DNA of 64,000 nt from Micromonospora costi (GTDB lineage: Bacteria > Actinomycetota > Actinomycetes > Mycobacteriales > Micromonosporaceae): assembly GCF_003626655.1 (NCBI RefSeq), contig NZ_RBAN01000001.1, positions 248,001 through 312,000 of the forward strand, written 5' to 3'. The translations under genes were made by a program, and so were the position numbers. Below are positions 1 to 8,640 of this stretch, piece by piece. Within the stretch, counting starts at the first letter, position 1; each line of letters begins with the position of its first letter. Under the pieces are notes generated by a model. It had not been told where the DNA came from. It saw only the letters and a program-made list of their open reading frames with translations, and made no database searches.

Positions 1-1
1 G

Positions 2-100
2 CAGATCAATGCCGAACTCCAGCGCGGCCGGCGGCTCCAGGCGGGCGAGTCGACGCCCGAGGAGCCCGTTCTCCCGCCCAAGGCGCCGGCCGGTTCGTGA
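2..100 (+). CDS. C-terminal end of an unidentified protein (truncated by window edge)
   Basis: Only the last 32 codons and the TGA stop are present, in the second reading frame from the window start. The visible tail is polar and ends in a Pro/Ala-rich stretch (LPPKAPAGS), typical of a disordered C-terminus. The codons are GC3-rich like genuine genes here. Nothing in this fragment identifies a family, so no function is assigned. Confidence 0.5.
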   Translation, partial: QINAELQRGRRLQAGESTPEEPVLPPKAPAGS

Positions 101-110
101 CCGCCTGCCG

Positions 111-135
111 GTTTGACGCCGGTGCCCTCGGGTAG
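111..135 (+). promoter_or_regulatory. SigB/SigF-type stress promoter of the DUF2795 gene
   Basis: GTTT at 111-114 and GGGTAG at 130-135 are separated by 15 nt. This matches the GTTT-N14-17-GGGTA consensus known for actinobacterial SigF/SigB-family sigma factors. The start codon at 146 lies 10 nt downstream of the -10, so the transcript would be nearly leaderless. The assignment rests on the motif and spacing alone. Confidence 0.6.
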
Positions 136-145
136 CGCAGAAGGC

Positions 146-562
146 ATGGAGCGTGGCAACAGCAAGCACGGACCGAGGATCGACGACCAGATGAGCCAGG
201 AGGTCAGCGGCCTCGTCCAGGGGCCGGGGACCGGCGGCTCGCGGGTCGACGAGGCGCGTGTGCCGGAGCCGGCGGGCGAGGACCAGCCGGAGGCGACCAC
301 GGCCCCGGCCGGCGAGTTGCGCAGCGGGGCGCCCAAGGGCATGAGCTCGCAGGACGTCGAGCGGCGCAGCCGGTTCGGTCGGTTCATCACGATGACCGCC
401 CTGCCCGGCGACCGCGACACGCTGATCGCGAACGCGCGGGACAACGACGCGCCGGACGACATCATCGCCGACCTGCAGCGGCTGCCCGACGGCACCCAGT
501 ACCAGACGGTCTCCGAGGTCTGGGCCGCGCTCGGCAACAAGAACGAGACGACGCGCTGGTGA
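146..562 (+). CDS. DUF2795 domain-containing protein
   Basis: A 138-residue soluble protein. The N-terminal half starts MERGNSKHGPRIDDQM, the usual opening of this actinobacterial family, and is acidic, Pro/Ala-rich and probably disordered. The C-terminal ~55 residues carry the compact DUF2795 fold (LIANARDNDAPDDII followed by LQRLPDGTQY and SEVWAALG). The biochemical function of DUF2795 is unknown. The ATG at 146 is preferred over an in-frame upstream start at 113 because the conserved family N-terminus begins there and a SigB-type promoter ends just before it. The gene stands alone ahead of an SRPBCC gene. The promoter suggests general-stress control, which is inference. Confidence 0.85.
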   Translation: MERGNSKHGPRIDDQMSQEVSGLVQGPGTGGSRVDEARVPEPAGEDQPEATTAPAGELRSGAPKGMSSQDVERRSRFGRFITMTALPGDRDTLIANARDNDAPDDIIADLQRLPDGTQYQTVSEVWAALGNKNETTRW

Positions 563-617
563 CCGGCGCCCGACGACGGGATCCCGGCCGGAGCCGGCGG
601 ACAGAGGAGGATGCCTG

Positions 618-1079
618 ATGAGTGGCGTGACCGAACACGTGGACGTCTCCGTCCCGGTGCGGACCGCGTACGACCAGTGGACTCAGTTCGAGGAGTTCCC
701 CCACTTCATGGAGGGGGTCGAGGAGGTCCGGCAGCTGTCGGACACGATGACCCACTGGACGGTCGAGATCGGCGGGGTGAAGCGCGAGTTCGACGCCGAG
801 ATCACCGAGCAGCTTCCGGACGAGCGGGTCGCGTGGCGCTCCACGAGCGGCAGTCAGCAGGCCGGCGTGGTGACCTTCCACCGCCTCGACGAGGGGCACA
901 CGCGGGTCAGCCTCCAGCTCGAGTTCGAGCCGCACGGCGTGGTGGAGCAGGCGGGCGACAAGCTCGGCATCGTGGACCGGCGTGCCAAGGGCGACCTGGA
1001 GCGATTCAAGCAGTTCATCGAGCGGCGCGGTCAGGAGACCGGCGCCTGGCGGGGCACCGTGGACCGTCCGCAGCCCTGA
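618..1079 (+). CDS. SRPBCC family (polyketide cyclase/COQ10-like) protein
   Basis: A 153-residue protein with the START/SRPBCC helix-grip fold pattern. The first strand (HVDVSVPVRTAYDQWTQFEE) is followed by FPHFMEGVEEVRQL, a central sheet (ADITEQLPDERVAWRS-like) and a long C-terminal helix (DLERFKQFIE). The fold binds hydrophobic ligands. Actinobacterial paralogues of this short type are usually annotated as cyclase/dehydrase, but no reaction can be assigned here. A strong GAGGAGG at 604-610 sets the ATG at 618. It is 55 bp downstream of the DUF2795 gene on the same strand and could be co-transcribed with it. Confidence 0.85.
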   Translation: MSGVTEHVDVSVPVRTAYDQWTQFEEFPHFMEGVEEVRQLSDTMTHWTVEIGGVKREFDAEITEQLPDERVAWRSTSGSQQAGVVTFHRLDEGHTRVSLQLEFEPHGVVEQAGDKLGIVDRRAKGDLERFKQFIERRGQETGAWRGTVDRPQP

Positions 1080-1154
1080 TCCTCACTCCCCCGACCCACT
1101 GACTCCGACGGCCGCCGGTTTCCCCGGCGGCCGTCGCCGTGCGCCCGGGGCGCC

Positions 1155-1179
1155 GTTTGCGATCACCGCGCCCGGGTAC
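1155..1179 (+). promoter_or_regulatory. SigB/SigF-type promoter of the 86-aa gene
   Basis: GTTT (1155-1158), a 15-nt spacer and GGGTAC (1174-1179) repeat exactly the spacing seen upstream of the DUF2795 gene about 1 kb earlier. The start codon follows 9 nt after the -10. Two identical arrangements this close together make chance less likely, but there is no expression evidence. Confidence 0.55.
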
Positions 1180-1188
1180 CGCGAAGGT

Positions 1189-1449
1189 ATGACGGACGAC
1201 AACAAGGTGTGGCGGGACGAGGAACGGATCCCCCTCGAGGAGCTGGAGCGGGCCGTCGCGGGCTCGTCGCTCGACGGGCAGGCCGACGACGTCACCGCCA
1301 ACGACGCCGGTGAGGAGGCCGCATTCGGCCACGGGCCGGAGGCGGTGGACCGGGGCGGCCAGGCCGCCGGCGCCGGCCGCGAGCCGACCGACCCGGAGCG
1401 GGCGTACCGCCCGTCGACGACCGGACGCACCGGCCCGGACAACCTGTGA
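1189..1449 (+). CDS. Small acidic hypothetical protein
   Basis: An 86-residue hydrophilic, Asp/Glu/Gly-rich protein (MTDDNKVWRDEERIPLEE...). It has no membrane segment and no cysteine. The composition suggests a largely disordered, stress-type small protein. The ATG at 1189 follows GAAGG and lies just downstream of a SigB-type promoter. I do not recognise a family. Its third-position GC bias and stop are consistent with a real gene. It converges on the MFS gene that ends at 1508. Confidence 0.6.
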   Translation: MTDDNKVWRDEERIPLEELERAVAGSSLDGQADDVTANDAGEEAAFGHGPEAVDRGGQAAGAGREPTDPERAYRPSTTGRTGPDNL

Positions 1450-1507
1450 CGCCGAGGCCGGCGACACGCCGGCCGAGGCCGCCCGCCGACTGAAGGCCCG
1501 CGCGGGG

Positions 1508-2851
1508 TCAGGCCGGCGCGGGCGCCCGGCGGCGGGACCCGGCCGCGTGCAGGGCGATCAGCACCAGCGCGAGCGCCAGCAGCACCGGCCCGAGCACCTC
1601 CACCGAGGTGTTGCCGATGAGCACGCCGATGCCGGCCGGGACCAGTGAGGCGCCCAGCGCGGACGTGCCGATCTGCAGCCCGATGGCACGGTCGGCGTGC
1701 GCCGCGCCCACCCGGTCGGCGGTAGTGAGGGTGAGCAGCGGGAAGACCGGGGCGGCCGCGAAGCCGACCACCACGAGCCCGGCCACCGCCACCCAGCCGG
1801 ACGCGGGCAGGGCGATCAGCGCCGCGCCGGCGGCCATGCCCACGAGGCTGGCGCGCAGCACCCCGGCCGCGCCGAGTCGCTCGGCCACCACCCCCTGCAC
1901 GACCCGCCCCACGAACAGGCTCCCCCAGTACGCGGACACGCACAGGCCGGCCGTGCCGGCGCTGAGCCCTCGCCCCTCGGTGAGCAGCAGGAACGCCCAC
2001 AGCCCGCTGGCGACCTCGATCGCCACGTAGACCGCGAAGGCCAGCGTGCCCAGCCAGACCGCGGGCAGGCGCAGCGTCTCGCGTACCGGAACCGGCCGGG
2101 TCGCCGGCGGCGGGGCGTGTTCGACGACCACGCCGAGCGAGCCGACCGGCCCGGAGGCCGCGTCGCCGATGCCGGGGACCGGCGTGTCCGGGGCGGTACC
2201 GCCGGTCCGGGGAACGTCCGGCGCCGGCGTGCCCGCGTCCGGGGCCGGCGTGCCCGGCAGGACCGCGTCCGCGGCTGCCGGGCCCCGCGCCCGCCACGCC
2301 CGCACGCTGAACACGAACGCGGTGGCGAGCAGGAGCTCGGCCCCGGCCACGATGCCGTAGCCCCAGCGCCAGCTCGCACCGGCGTCCAACGCACCCGTCA
2401 TGATCAGTGGTCCGATGGCCACGCCGAGGCCGAAGAAGGCGTGCAGCCAGTTCATCTGCCGGGGGCCGAGAGCCGCGGCGGCGTACGCGTTGAGCCCCGA
2501 GTCGATGGCGCCCGAGCCCAGACCGAGCACCAGCGCGCACCCGACGACCACGGCGAGGCCGGGACTCACCGCGTACCCGGTCAGCGCCACCGCGGCCAGC
2601 AGGGTGCTCCCGGCCAGCAGCACGCCCACCCCGAGCCGGGCCAGTGTGAAGCCGGCCAGCACGCTCGAGGCGAGGTAGCCGGCCGTGCCGGCGGTGAGCA
2701 CCAGGCCCACCGCCTCGGTCGGCACCCCGAAGTCCGCCCGGATCGAGGGCCACCCCACGCCGATCAGCCCGTCGGGCAGGCCGAGGCTCACGAACGCGAG
2801 GTAGGCGAGCAGGAGCAGGGCGGCCCGGGGCCGCGCGGGGCTGGTCGACAC
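1508..2851 (-). CDS. MFS transporter
   Basis: A 447-residue integral membrane protein with about 12 hydrophobic segments split by a long polar loop (roughly residues 200-265, rich in PAPD/GTPAPD repeats), as in major facilitator transporters. The first helix region (ALLLLAYLAFVSLGLPDGLIG) and WPSIRADFGV resemble the fucose/sugar-permease-like MFS branch. The substrate is unknown. I chose the GTG at 2851, with GGAGG 10 nt upstream, over a longer ATG frame from 2980 because the extra N-terminus is Arg-rich and not membrane-like. The central loop is unusually long and Pro-rich. Confidence 0.85.
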   Translation of the reverse strand: MSTSPARPRAALLLLAYLAFVSLGLPDGLIGVGWPSIRADFGVPTEAVGLVLTAGTAGYLASSVLAGFTLARLGVGVLLAGSTLLAAVALTGYAVSPGLAVVVGCALVLGLGSGAIDSGLNAYAAAALGPRQMNWLHAFFGLGVAIGPLIMTGALDAGASWRWGYGIVAGAELLLATAFVFSVRAWRARGPAAADAVLPGTPAPDAGTPAPDVPRTGGTAPDTPVPGIGDAASGPVGSLGVVVEHAPPPATRPVPVRETLRLPAVWLGTLAFAVYVAIEVASGLWAFLLLTEGRGLSAGTAGLCVSAYWGSLFVGRVVQGVVAERLGAAGVLRASLVGMAAGAALIALPASGWVAVAGLVVVGFAAAPVFPLLTLTTADRVGAAHADRAIGLQIGTSALGASLVPAGIGVLIGNTSVEVLGPVLLALALVLIALHAAGSRRRAPAPA

Positions 2852-3008
2852 GGACGACCATCCTCCGCCCCGGGTGTGCCGGCTGTCACGACCGGGGTCG
2901 CCCGTCACGACAAGAAATGATGTCCGGACGGGCCGGAAAACGGACAGCTCATCCAGAATCGGCCGAACGGAGGACGGCAATCGGGCCGTGTCGCGTAAGA
3001 CTTTCGGG

Positions 3009-3221
3009 ATGCATCAGGGTTCCGGCATCCTCACCCCGCGCCAGCGCCGCCTGGCCTGGCTCGGCTTCCTGCTGGCCGCGCTCCAGGCGCCCGTGTCCGC
3101 CTGGCTCGTCTCCGACGACTCGTGGCTGTTCAGCCTCTGCGTCGCGCTGATGGTCGCCACGGTGATCGTCGCCGACGACGCGTCCCGCCGCCGCCCGGCG
3201 GGCGCCCGCTCGGGCGACTAG
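3009..3221 (+). CDS. Small two-helix membrane protein
   Basis: A 70-residue protein with two hydrophobic segments (LAWLGFLLAALQAPVSAWLV and LFSLCVALMVATVIVA) and a short basic C-terminus (RRRPAGAR). No family is recognised. A TAAGAC hexamer at 2996-3001 lies 7 nt before the ATG, which suggests a leaderless transcript. There is no good Shine-Dalgarno sequence. Its 3' end overlaps the convergent gene's stop by 4 bp (3218-3221). Confidence 0.6.
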   Translation: MHQGSGILTPRQRRLAWLGFLLAALQAPVSAWLVSDDSWLFSLCVALMVATVIVADDASRRRPAGARSGD

Positions 3222-3664
3222 CCGCCGACGCCCGGGCGGGCCTCGTGTCCGGGGCGCCCCCGGGTGCGCCGCCGCTCCTTCATCTCCGCCTCGTAGAGGT
3301 GGCGCCGGCCGCCGACGAGCTGCTCGCGCGCCTGCCGATCGAGGTCGCGGAAGAGCGCGTAGTAGCCGTCGTCGAAGTCCTCGACGATCTGGAACGTCCA
3401 CCGGCCGGCGATGACGTTGCGCCCGAGCAGCTCCGTGGAGATCCGCTCGGCGATCTCGGGGTGGCCGGCCGTCCGGAACATCTCCACCGCGTCGTCCAGC
3501 ATCAGGTCCGCGTGCCCAACCAGCTGGTGCAGCGAGTAGAGGTGACCGCGGACCCGCTCCACGCACTCCAGCGCCTCGCTCAGCTTGCCCAGGGCCGCCA
3601 CCGTCTCGTCGCTGACCCCCGGCGGCCGGCGGTGCCGGTCGTCGGGTCCGTCCTGCTGGGCCAT
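3218..3664 (-). CDS. Conserved hypothetical helical protein
   Basis: A 148-residue soluble, mostly alpha-helical protein. The core (LGKLSEALECVERVRGHLYS, LHQLVGHADLMLDDAVEMF, then AGRWTFQIVEDFDDGYYALF) looks like a conserved actinobacterial protein of unknown function. The C-terminus is very basic (KERRRTRGRPGH). The ATG at 3664 has a GGGAGG 5 nt upstream and is preferred to an in-frame start at 3784, whose added residues are low complexity. I cannot name a domain. Confidence 0.7.
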   Translation of the reverse strand: MAQQDGPDDRHRRPPGVSDETVAALGKLSEALECVERVRGHLYSLHQLVGHADLMLDDAVEMFRTAGHPEIAERISTELLGRNVIAGRWTFQIVEDFDDGYYALFRDLDRQAREQLVGGRRHLYEAEMKERRRTRGRPGHEARPGVGG

Positions 3665-3837
3665 TCGTGCCTCCCTGCTGCCCGTGGGCGGTTCCGCGCC
3701 CCGCCGGCCGCGTGTCTCCGGTCGCTCCGCCCCCACCGCGGGCGGAACCGGCGGGCGCGTGGGCCGACCGGTGGCCGACCGCACACCGACCGAGCGGCCG
3801 GGGCCGGGCGGTGACGGGTTGGTTAGCCTCGTTCCCC

Positions 3838-4185
3838 ATGCGTGTGCCGTTCAACCGGGTCACCCCCGCCGACGACTCGGGGCGGCCCGCCCTCGCCGCC
3901 CTGGCGGCCGCGGTCGGCAACCCGGGGTTCGCCGCCGCGGCCGATGACGCCGGCCTGCTCGCGCTGGTCGACCAGCACGCGGCCGCCGTACGGGAGAGCC
4001 TCGACGGGGACCGGCGTCCGCTGTCCCCGGCCGTGCTGGCCGGCTACGCCGAGGGGGTCCGGGACGCCGCGCTCGCGCACGGGTGGCGGCCGCCCGCGGG
4101 TGCCGTGGACTGGGCGGATCCGGACTGGCTGCTCGTCCGGCTGCTGGCGGTGTGCGCCCTGGCCCGGCAGCTCGACGCCGCCTGA
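3838..4185 (+). CDS. Small helical protein (DUF6401-like, tentative)
   Basis: A 115-residue Ala-rich helical protein with repeated patterns LVDQHAAAVRESL, LAGYAEGVRDAA and DWADPDWLLVRLLAVCALA. The layout resembles DUF6401 proteins found around actinomycete biosynthetic loci, but I recall this only loosely. A TAGCCT -10 (3824-3829) lies 8 nt before the ATG with no Shine-Dalgarno, so the mRNA is probably leaderless. It is not part of an operon. Confidence 0.65.
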   Translation: MRVPFNRVTPADDSGRPALAALAAAVGNPGFAAAADDAGLLALVDQHAAAVRESLDGDRRPLSPAVLAGYAEGVRDAALAHGWRPPAGAVDWADPDWLLVRLLAVCALARQLDAA

Positions 4186-4343
4186 CGCCGGCCCGTCGAC
4201 CGTCGCCACCACGCGGGACGGAACGGCCCGGACCGCGCGCTGGGGCGCCGCGACGGGCGGGAGACGACGCCTCGACGAGACGCGACGCGACGCACGGCGC
4301 ATGATCGGAAACAGCGGGCGCATCCTCGGGCTAGGCTGCGGGC

Positions 4344-6473
4344 ATGCCAGGTACGGTCGGTCGCGTCCCCACGCCATCCGCGCCGGTCTCCGGAGCGCCC
4401 GCCGCGACCGACGCGGCCGCCGCCGTCCTCCGCCACGACTGGGCCCGCACGTCGCTGGGCCCCCGCCAGTCCTGGGACCCGGCGGTACGCGCGGTCGTCG
4501 ACCTCATCCTCGCCTCACCCGTGCCGATGGCGCTCACCCACGGCGACGACCTGGTCCTGCTCTACAACGACGGCTACGCCGAGCTGATCGGCGAGAAGCA
4601 CCCGGCGGCGATCGGCCGGCCCGCCGCCGACGTGTTCCCCGAGCTGTGGCAGCTGCCCGGCGTCGGTGACGTGGTCGAGCGCGTCTACCGCGACGGCGGC
4701 ACCTTCCTGGAGAAGGAGACCGCCTTCCCGCTCAGCCGCGGCGACAGCGGCCTGGCCGAGCAGGCCGTCTTCACCCGCGGCTACTCCCCCGTCCGCGACG
4801 GCAACGGCCGGATCGTCGGGGTCCTCACCGTGGCGGCCGAGACGACCCACGTCACGCAGCAGTTGCAGAGCCTCAGCGAGGTCGCGGCCGCGCTCGCCGG
4901 CACGCTCACCCTCGACGACGTGGCGCGGGTGGCACTGCGGTACGCCATCGCGACGTTCGACGCCGACCGGGTCGCGTTCGCGGTGGACGAGGGCGGGGGC
5001 GGCTGGCGGATGGTCCGGCGGGTCCGCGGCGAGCTGATGGACGAGGCCGACGAACGGCTCCCCCCGCTGTGGCGGCGGATCCCCACCGACTGGCCGGACC
5101 CGCTGGTCCAGTCAGCCCGCACGGGCGCCCCGCTGGTGGTGGGCAGCGGCCAGCCGCTGCGGGAGGCCGCCGCCGACCGGCACGACCAGAAGATCGTGTC
5201 GCTGGCCGCGGTGCCGTTGCGCGCCTCGGTCGTACGCGGCGGACTGTCGGTCGGGCACCACGCACCGCGCCGGTGGTCCGCCGCCGAGCGGGCCCTGCTG
5301 GCCGCCTCGGCGGAGCTGATCGGGCAGGCCGCCGAACGGGCGCGCCGCTTCGAGACCCAGCACGGCACCGCCCAGCTGCTGCAACGCAGCATGCTCCCGG
5401 AGCACCTGCCCGACCTGCCACGGCTGCGCATCGCGGCCCGCTACGAGCCCGGTGTGGACGGCAACGCCGCCGGTGGGGACTTCTACGACGCCTTCCTGCT
5501 GCCCACCGGCCGGCTCGGCGTCGTGCTCGGCGACGTGGCGGGGCACGACGTGCAGGCCGCGGCGCGGATGGGGCAGGTCCGGGCCGCGCTGCGCGCGCTG
5601 GCGCTGAGCGACCCGCGTCCGGACGTGGTCCTCACCGGGCTGGACCGGCTGGTCGCCAGCCTGGGCGCCGAGGCGGGCACGCACGAGCTGTTCGTCACCG
5701 TGGTGTTCGGGGTCGTCGACGCCGAGCGTCAGGAGCTGACGCTGGCCAGCGCGGGCCACCCCGCCCCGCTCGTCCGCCGCTGCACGCCGGACGACCGGCC
5801 GTACGCCGAGTATGTCGACCTGCCCACCGGCGCCCCCCTCGGTCTCGGCGCCCGGCCGGGCGTGGCCACCGTCCCGTTCGCGCCCGGCGACACGCTGGTG
5901 CTGTTCAGCGACGGCGTCGTGGAGCGGCGGCGGCAGAGCCTCACCGCGGGCTTCGACGCGGTCGCCGACGCGGTGGCGCGCGCCGGCAGCGGCGACCCGC
6001 GGGCCCTGTGCGCGGTGGCCACCGCGGCGGTCGACGGCACCACGGAGGACGACGTGGCGGTGCTCGCCGTCGAGCACGCGGTGAAGCCGAGCCGCTCGGC
6101 GAGCATGGAGGTGCCCGCCGAACCGACCGCGCCGAGCCGGGTCCGCCACTGGTTGACCGCGCAGCTCGGCGAGTGGCAGGTACCGGAGTCGGTGATCGGC
6201 GCGGCCGTGCTCTGCACCAGCGAGCTGACGACCAACGCGCTGCTGCACGCCGGCACCGCCGCCCGGGTGGAGATCGACCTGAGCGCCGAGCGGCTGCTGG
6301 TCTCGGTCGCCGACTCGGGCACCCGCGGAACGGTCACCCGGGCCCAGACCGACACGTTGAGCAGCCGGGGCCGCGGCCTGGGGCTGATCGAGGAGCTGAG
6401 CGACGCCTGGGGCACCGACCCGACCGTGCGCGGGTCGACGGTCTGGTTCGAGATCCTCCTCCCCAGCGGCTGA
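4344..6473 (+). CDS. PAS-GAF-SpoIIE phosphatase-HATPase signalling protein
   Basis: A 709-residue cytosolic regulator. An N-terminal PAS-like sensor (about 50-165; LYNDGYAELIGEKHPAAIGR) is followed by a GAF domain (about 180-335) and a PP2C/SpoIIE phosphatase (about 365-565) with the metal-binding motifs GGDFYD, GDVAGHD, SDGVVE and DDVAVL. The last domain is a GHKL ATPase (about 580-705) with the N-box ELTTNALLHA and the G-box GRGLGLIEEL. Such proteins combine dephosphorylation of an anti-anti-sigma factor with anti-sigma-type kinase activity and tune SigB/SigF-family sigma factors. No STAS partner is adjacent. A TAGGCT -10 lies exactly 6 nt before the ATG, giving a leaderless start. A functional link to the sigma factor at 15578 is inference. 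Confidence 0.92.
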   Translation: MPGTVGRVPTPSAPVSGAPAATDAAAAVLRHDWARTSLGPRQSWDPAVRAVVDLILASPVPMALTHGDDLVLLYNDGYAELIGEKHPAAIGRPAADVFPELWQLPGVGDVVERVYRDGGTFLEKETAFPLSRGDSGLAEQAVFTRGYSPVRDGNGRIVGVLTVAAETTHVTQQLQSLSEVAAALAGTLTLDDVARVALRYAIATFDADRVAFAVDEGGGGWRMVRRVRGELMDEADERLPPLWRRIPTDWPDPLVQSARTGAPLVVGSGQPLREAAADRHDQKIVSLAAVPLRASVVRGGLSVGHHAPRRWSAAERALLAASAELIGQAAERARRFETQHGTAQLLQRSMLPEHLPDLPRLRIAARYEPGVDGNAAGGDFYDAFLLPTGRLGVVLGDVAGHDVQAAARMGQVRAALRALALSDPRPDVVLTGLDRLVASLGAEAGTHELFVTVVFGVVDAERQELTLASAGHPAPLVRRCTPDDRPYAEYVDLPTGAPLGLGARPGVATVPFAPGDTLVLFSDGVVERRRQSLTAGFDAVADAVARAGSGDPRALCAVATAAVDGTTEDDVAVLAVEHAVKPSRSASMEVPAEPTAPSRVRHWLTAQLGEWQVPESVIGAAVLCTSELTTNALLHAGTAARVEIDLSAERLLVSVADSGTRGTVTRAQTDTLSSRGRGLGLIEELSDAWGTDPTVRGSTVWFEILLPSG

Positions 6474-6553
6474 GCCGGCGCCGGCCGGGGATCCATCGGT
6501 ACGAGTCGGCGTCCGGTGCGTCAGCCCGGCCCGCCGGGGGTAGGAGGACGGCC

Positions 6554-7231
6554 ATGCCACACGAGAACCCCGCCGGCGTCCTCTTCGACGTGGACGGCAC
6601 CCTGGTCGACACCACGTACCTGCACACCGTGAGCTGGTGGGAGGCGCTGCGCCAGAACGAGCAGCCGGTGCCGATGGCGAGCGTCCACCGGGCCATCGGG
6701 ATGGGCTCGGACAAGCTGCTGGACCACCTGCTCGGTCCCGAACGCGATCGGGACGGCGACGCGAAGCTGCGCGACGCGCACGACACGCTCTACGCCGAGT
6801 ACTGGGAACGGCTCGTCCCGCTGCCGGGGGCCACCGACCTGCTGCGGGCCTGCGCCGAGCGCGGGCTGCGGGTCGTGCTCGCCACGTCGGCCGCCGAACA
6901 CGAGGTCACGGCGCTGCGCCGGGCCCTCGACGCGGACGACGTGATCGACGCGGTGACCTCCTCGGCCGACGCGAAGGAGAGCAAGCCGGCACCGGACATC
7001 CTGGTCGCGGCCCTCGACCAGTCCGGGCTGCCCGCCGAGCGCGTGGTCTTCGTCGGCGACTCGGTCTGGGACGTCGCCGCGGCCGGCAAGCTGGACATCC
7101 CGTGCGTCGGTCTGACCTGCGGCGGCACGAGCCGGGGCGAGCTGGCCGGCGCCGGCGCGGTGGCCGTCTACGACGACCCGGCGGCGCTTCTCGCCGTCCT
7201 GGACGACTCGCCGGTGACCCGGTCGCGGTGA
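6554..7231 (+). CDS. HAD-superfamily hydrolase
   Basis: A 225-residue phosphatase of the HAD subfamily IA (beta-phosphoglucomutase/phosphoglycolate-phosphatase-like). Motif I is LFDVDGTLVDT (nucleophile and acid/base Asp), motif II LATSAAEHEV, motif III around ESKPAPDIL and motif IV FVGDSVWDV. A helical cap sits between motifs I and II (about residues 20-85). The substrate is not predictable. TAGGAGG at 6541-6547 sets the ATG. It follows the phosphatase gene by 80 bp on the same strand. Confidence 0.9.
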   Translation: MPHENPAGVLFDVDGTLVDTTYLHTVSWWEALRQNEQPVPMASVHRAIGMGSDKLLDHLLGPERDRDGDAKLRDAHDTLYAEYWERLVPLPGATDLLRACAERGLRVVLATSAAEHEVTALRRALDADDVIDAVTSSADAKESKPAPDILVAALDQSGLPAERVVFVGDSVWDVAAAGKLDIPCVGLTCGGTSRGELAGAGAVAVYDDPAALLAVLDDSPVTRSR

Positions 7232-7337
7232 GCCGCGGCGGGTTGCCGCGCGCCCGTACGCATAGCCCCCCGGCTCCCGGGGCAAGGTCTGTCACCACCT
7301 GCCCGCAGGCCGGCGGGCGCCGGTGGAGGGTGGTGCG

Positions 7338-8630
7338 GTGGAAGCGGTTGACGTGGCCTTCGCGGTGGTGGGACTCGGCGCCCTGCTCGCCGGCATCCTC
7401 CCGCGGATCCTGGAACGCCGACCGCTGTCGATGCCGATCGCGTTCCTCGGCCTCGGCATGGTGGTGTTCCTGCTGCCCACCGGGCTGCCGACCCCCGACC
7501 CGCTGGCCCACCCGGAGCTGGCCACGCACCTGACCGAGATCGGAGTGATCGTCGCCCTCATGGGCGCCGGGCTCAAGATCGACCGTCCGCTGAGCTGGTC
7601 CCGCTGGTCCTCGACGTGGCGGCTGCTGGCCGTCGCCATGCCGCTCTGCATCGCGGCGGTGGCCCTGCTCGGCTGGTGGTGGGCGGGACTGGTGCCGGCG
7701 GCCGCCCTGCTGCTCGGCAGCGCGCTCGCCCCCACCGACCCGGTCCTCGCCTCCGACGTGCAGGTCGGCGAGCCGACCGACGTGGAGGACTCGGAGGACG
7801 AGGTCCGCTTCGCGCTCACCTCCGAGGCCGGCCTCAACGACGGGCTGGCCTTCCCGTTCGTCTACGCGGCCATCGCCATCGCCGGCACCAGCCTCGCCCC
7901 CCGGGACTGGCTGCTGGAGTGGTTCACCGTGGACGTGCTGTGGAAGGTGACCGTCGGCGTGGGCGGCGGTCTGCTGGTCGGATGGCTGCTCGGCAAGCTC
8001 TTCTTCCGCGCCCCCAGCCATCTGCGACTCGCGCGGCACGCCGAGGGCTTCCTCGCGCTGGCCGCCACGTTCCTCGCGTACGGGCTGGTGGAGGTGGCCG
8101 GCGGGTACGGCTTCCTGGCCGTCTTCGTGGCCGCCCGGGCGATCCGGTCCGCCGAACGCACCCACGAGTTCCACTCGGTGCTGCACGACTTCGCCGAGCA
8201 GGTCGAGCGGCTGCTCACCGTCCTGTTGCTGCTGCTGTTCGGCGGGGCCGTGGTGGGCGGGCTGCTCGGCTCGCTCACCTGGCCGGCCGCCGCCGTCGGG
8301 CTGGCGCTGGTCTTCGTCATCCGGCCGCTGGTCGGGTGGCTGTCGCTGCGCGGCGCGCCCGGACGTCCCGCCGAGCACTGGGTGATCGCGCTGTTCGGCA
8401 TCCGCGGGGTCGGCTCGTTCTACTACCTCGCGTACGCCACCACGAAGGCCGACTTCCCGCAGGCCGATCTCGTCTGGGCGACCGTCGGGCTCGTGGTGAT
8501 CGTCTCGGTGGTGGTGCACGGCGTCGCCGCGACCCCGGTCATGCAGCTGCTCGACCGCGCGGGTGAGCGCACCGGGGACGAGGCCGCCGCGCGGGCCGAC
8601 GAACCGGCCGTCAGCGGCGCGGCGGGCTGA
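7338..8630 (+). CDS. Cation:proton antiporter (CPA family)
   Basis: A 430-residue membrane protein with about 12 hydrophobic helices. It carries the conserved ALAPTDPVLASD and SEAGLNDGLAFPF motifs of NhaP/KefB-like Na+(K+)/H+ exchangers, whose Asp residues carry ions, and a late IRGVGSFYYL helix. It would act in the cytoplasmic membrane in pH or salt homeostasis. GTG at 7338 is chosen because GGAGGG at 7324-7329 sits about 8 nt upstream. An earlier in-frame GTG at 7323 would overlap that site. A polar tail of about 25 residues follows the last helix. Confidence 0.88.
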   Translation: MEAVDVAFAVVGLGALLAGILPRILERRPLSMPIAFLGLGMVVFLLPTGLPTPDPLAHPELATHLTEIGVIVALMGAGLKIDRPLSWSRWSSTWRLLAVAMPLCIAAVALLGWWWAGLVPAAALLLGSALAPTDPVLASDVQVGEPTDVEDSEDEVRFALTSEAGLNDGLAFPFVYAAIAIAGTSLAPRDWLLEWFTVDVLWKVTVGVGGGLLVGWLLGKLFFRAPSHLRLARHAEGFLALAATFLAYGLVEVAGGYGFLAVFVAARAIRSAERTHEFHSVLHDFAEQVERLLTVLLLLLFGGAVVGGLLGSLTWPAAAVGLALVFVIRPLVGWLSLRGAPGRPAEHWVIALFGIRGVGSFYYLAYATTKADFPQADLVWATVGLVVIVSVVVHGVAATPVMQLLDRAGERTGDEAAARADEPAVSGAAG

Positions 8631-8640
8631 CCGGCGGCGC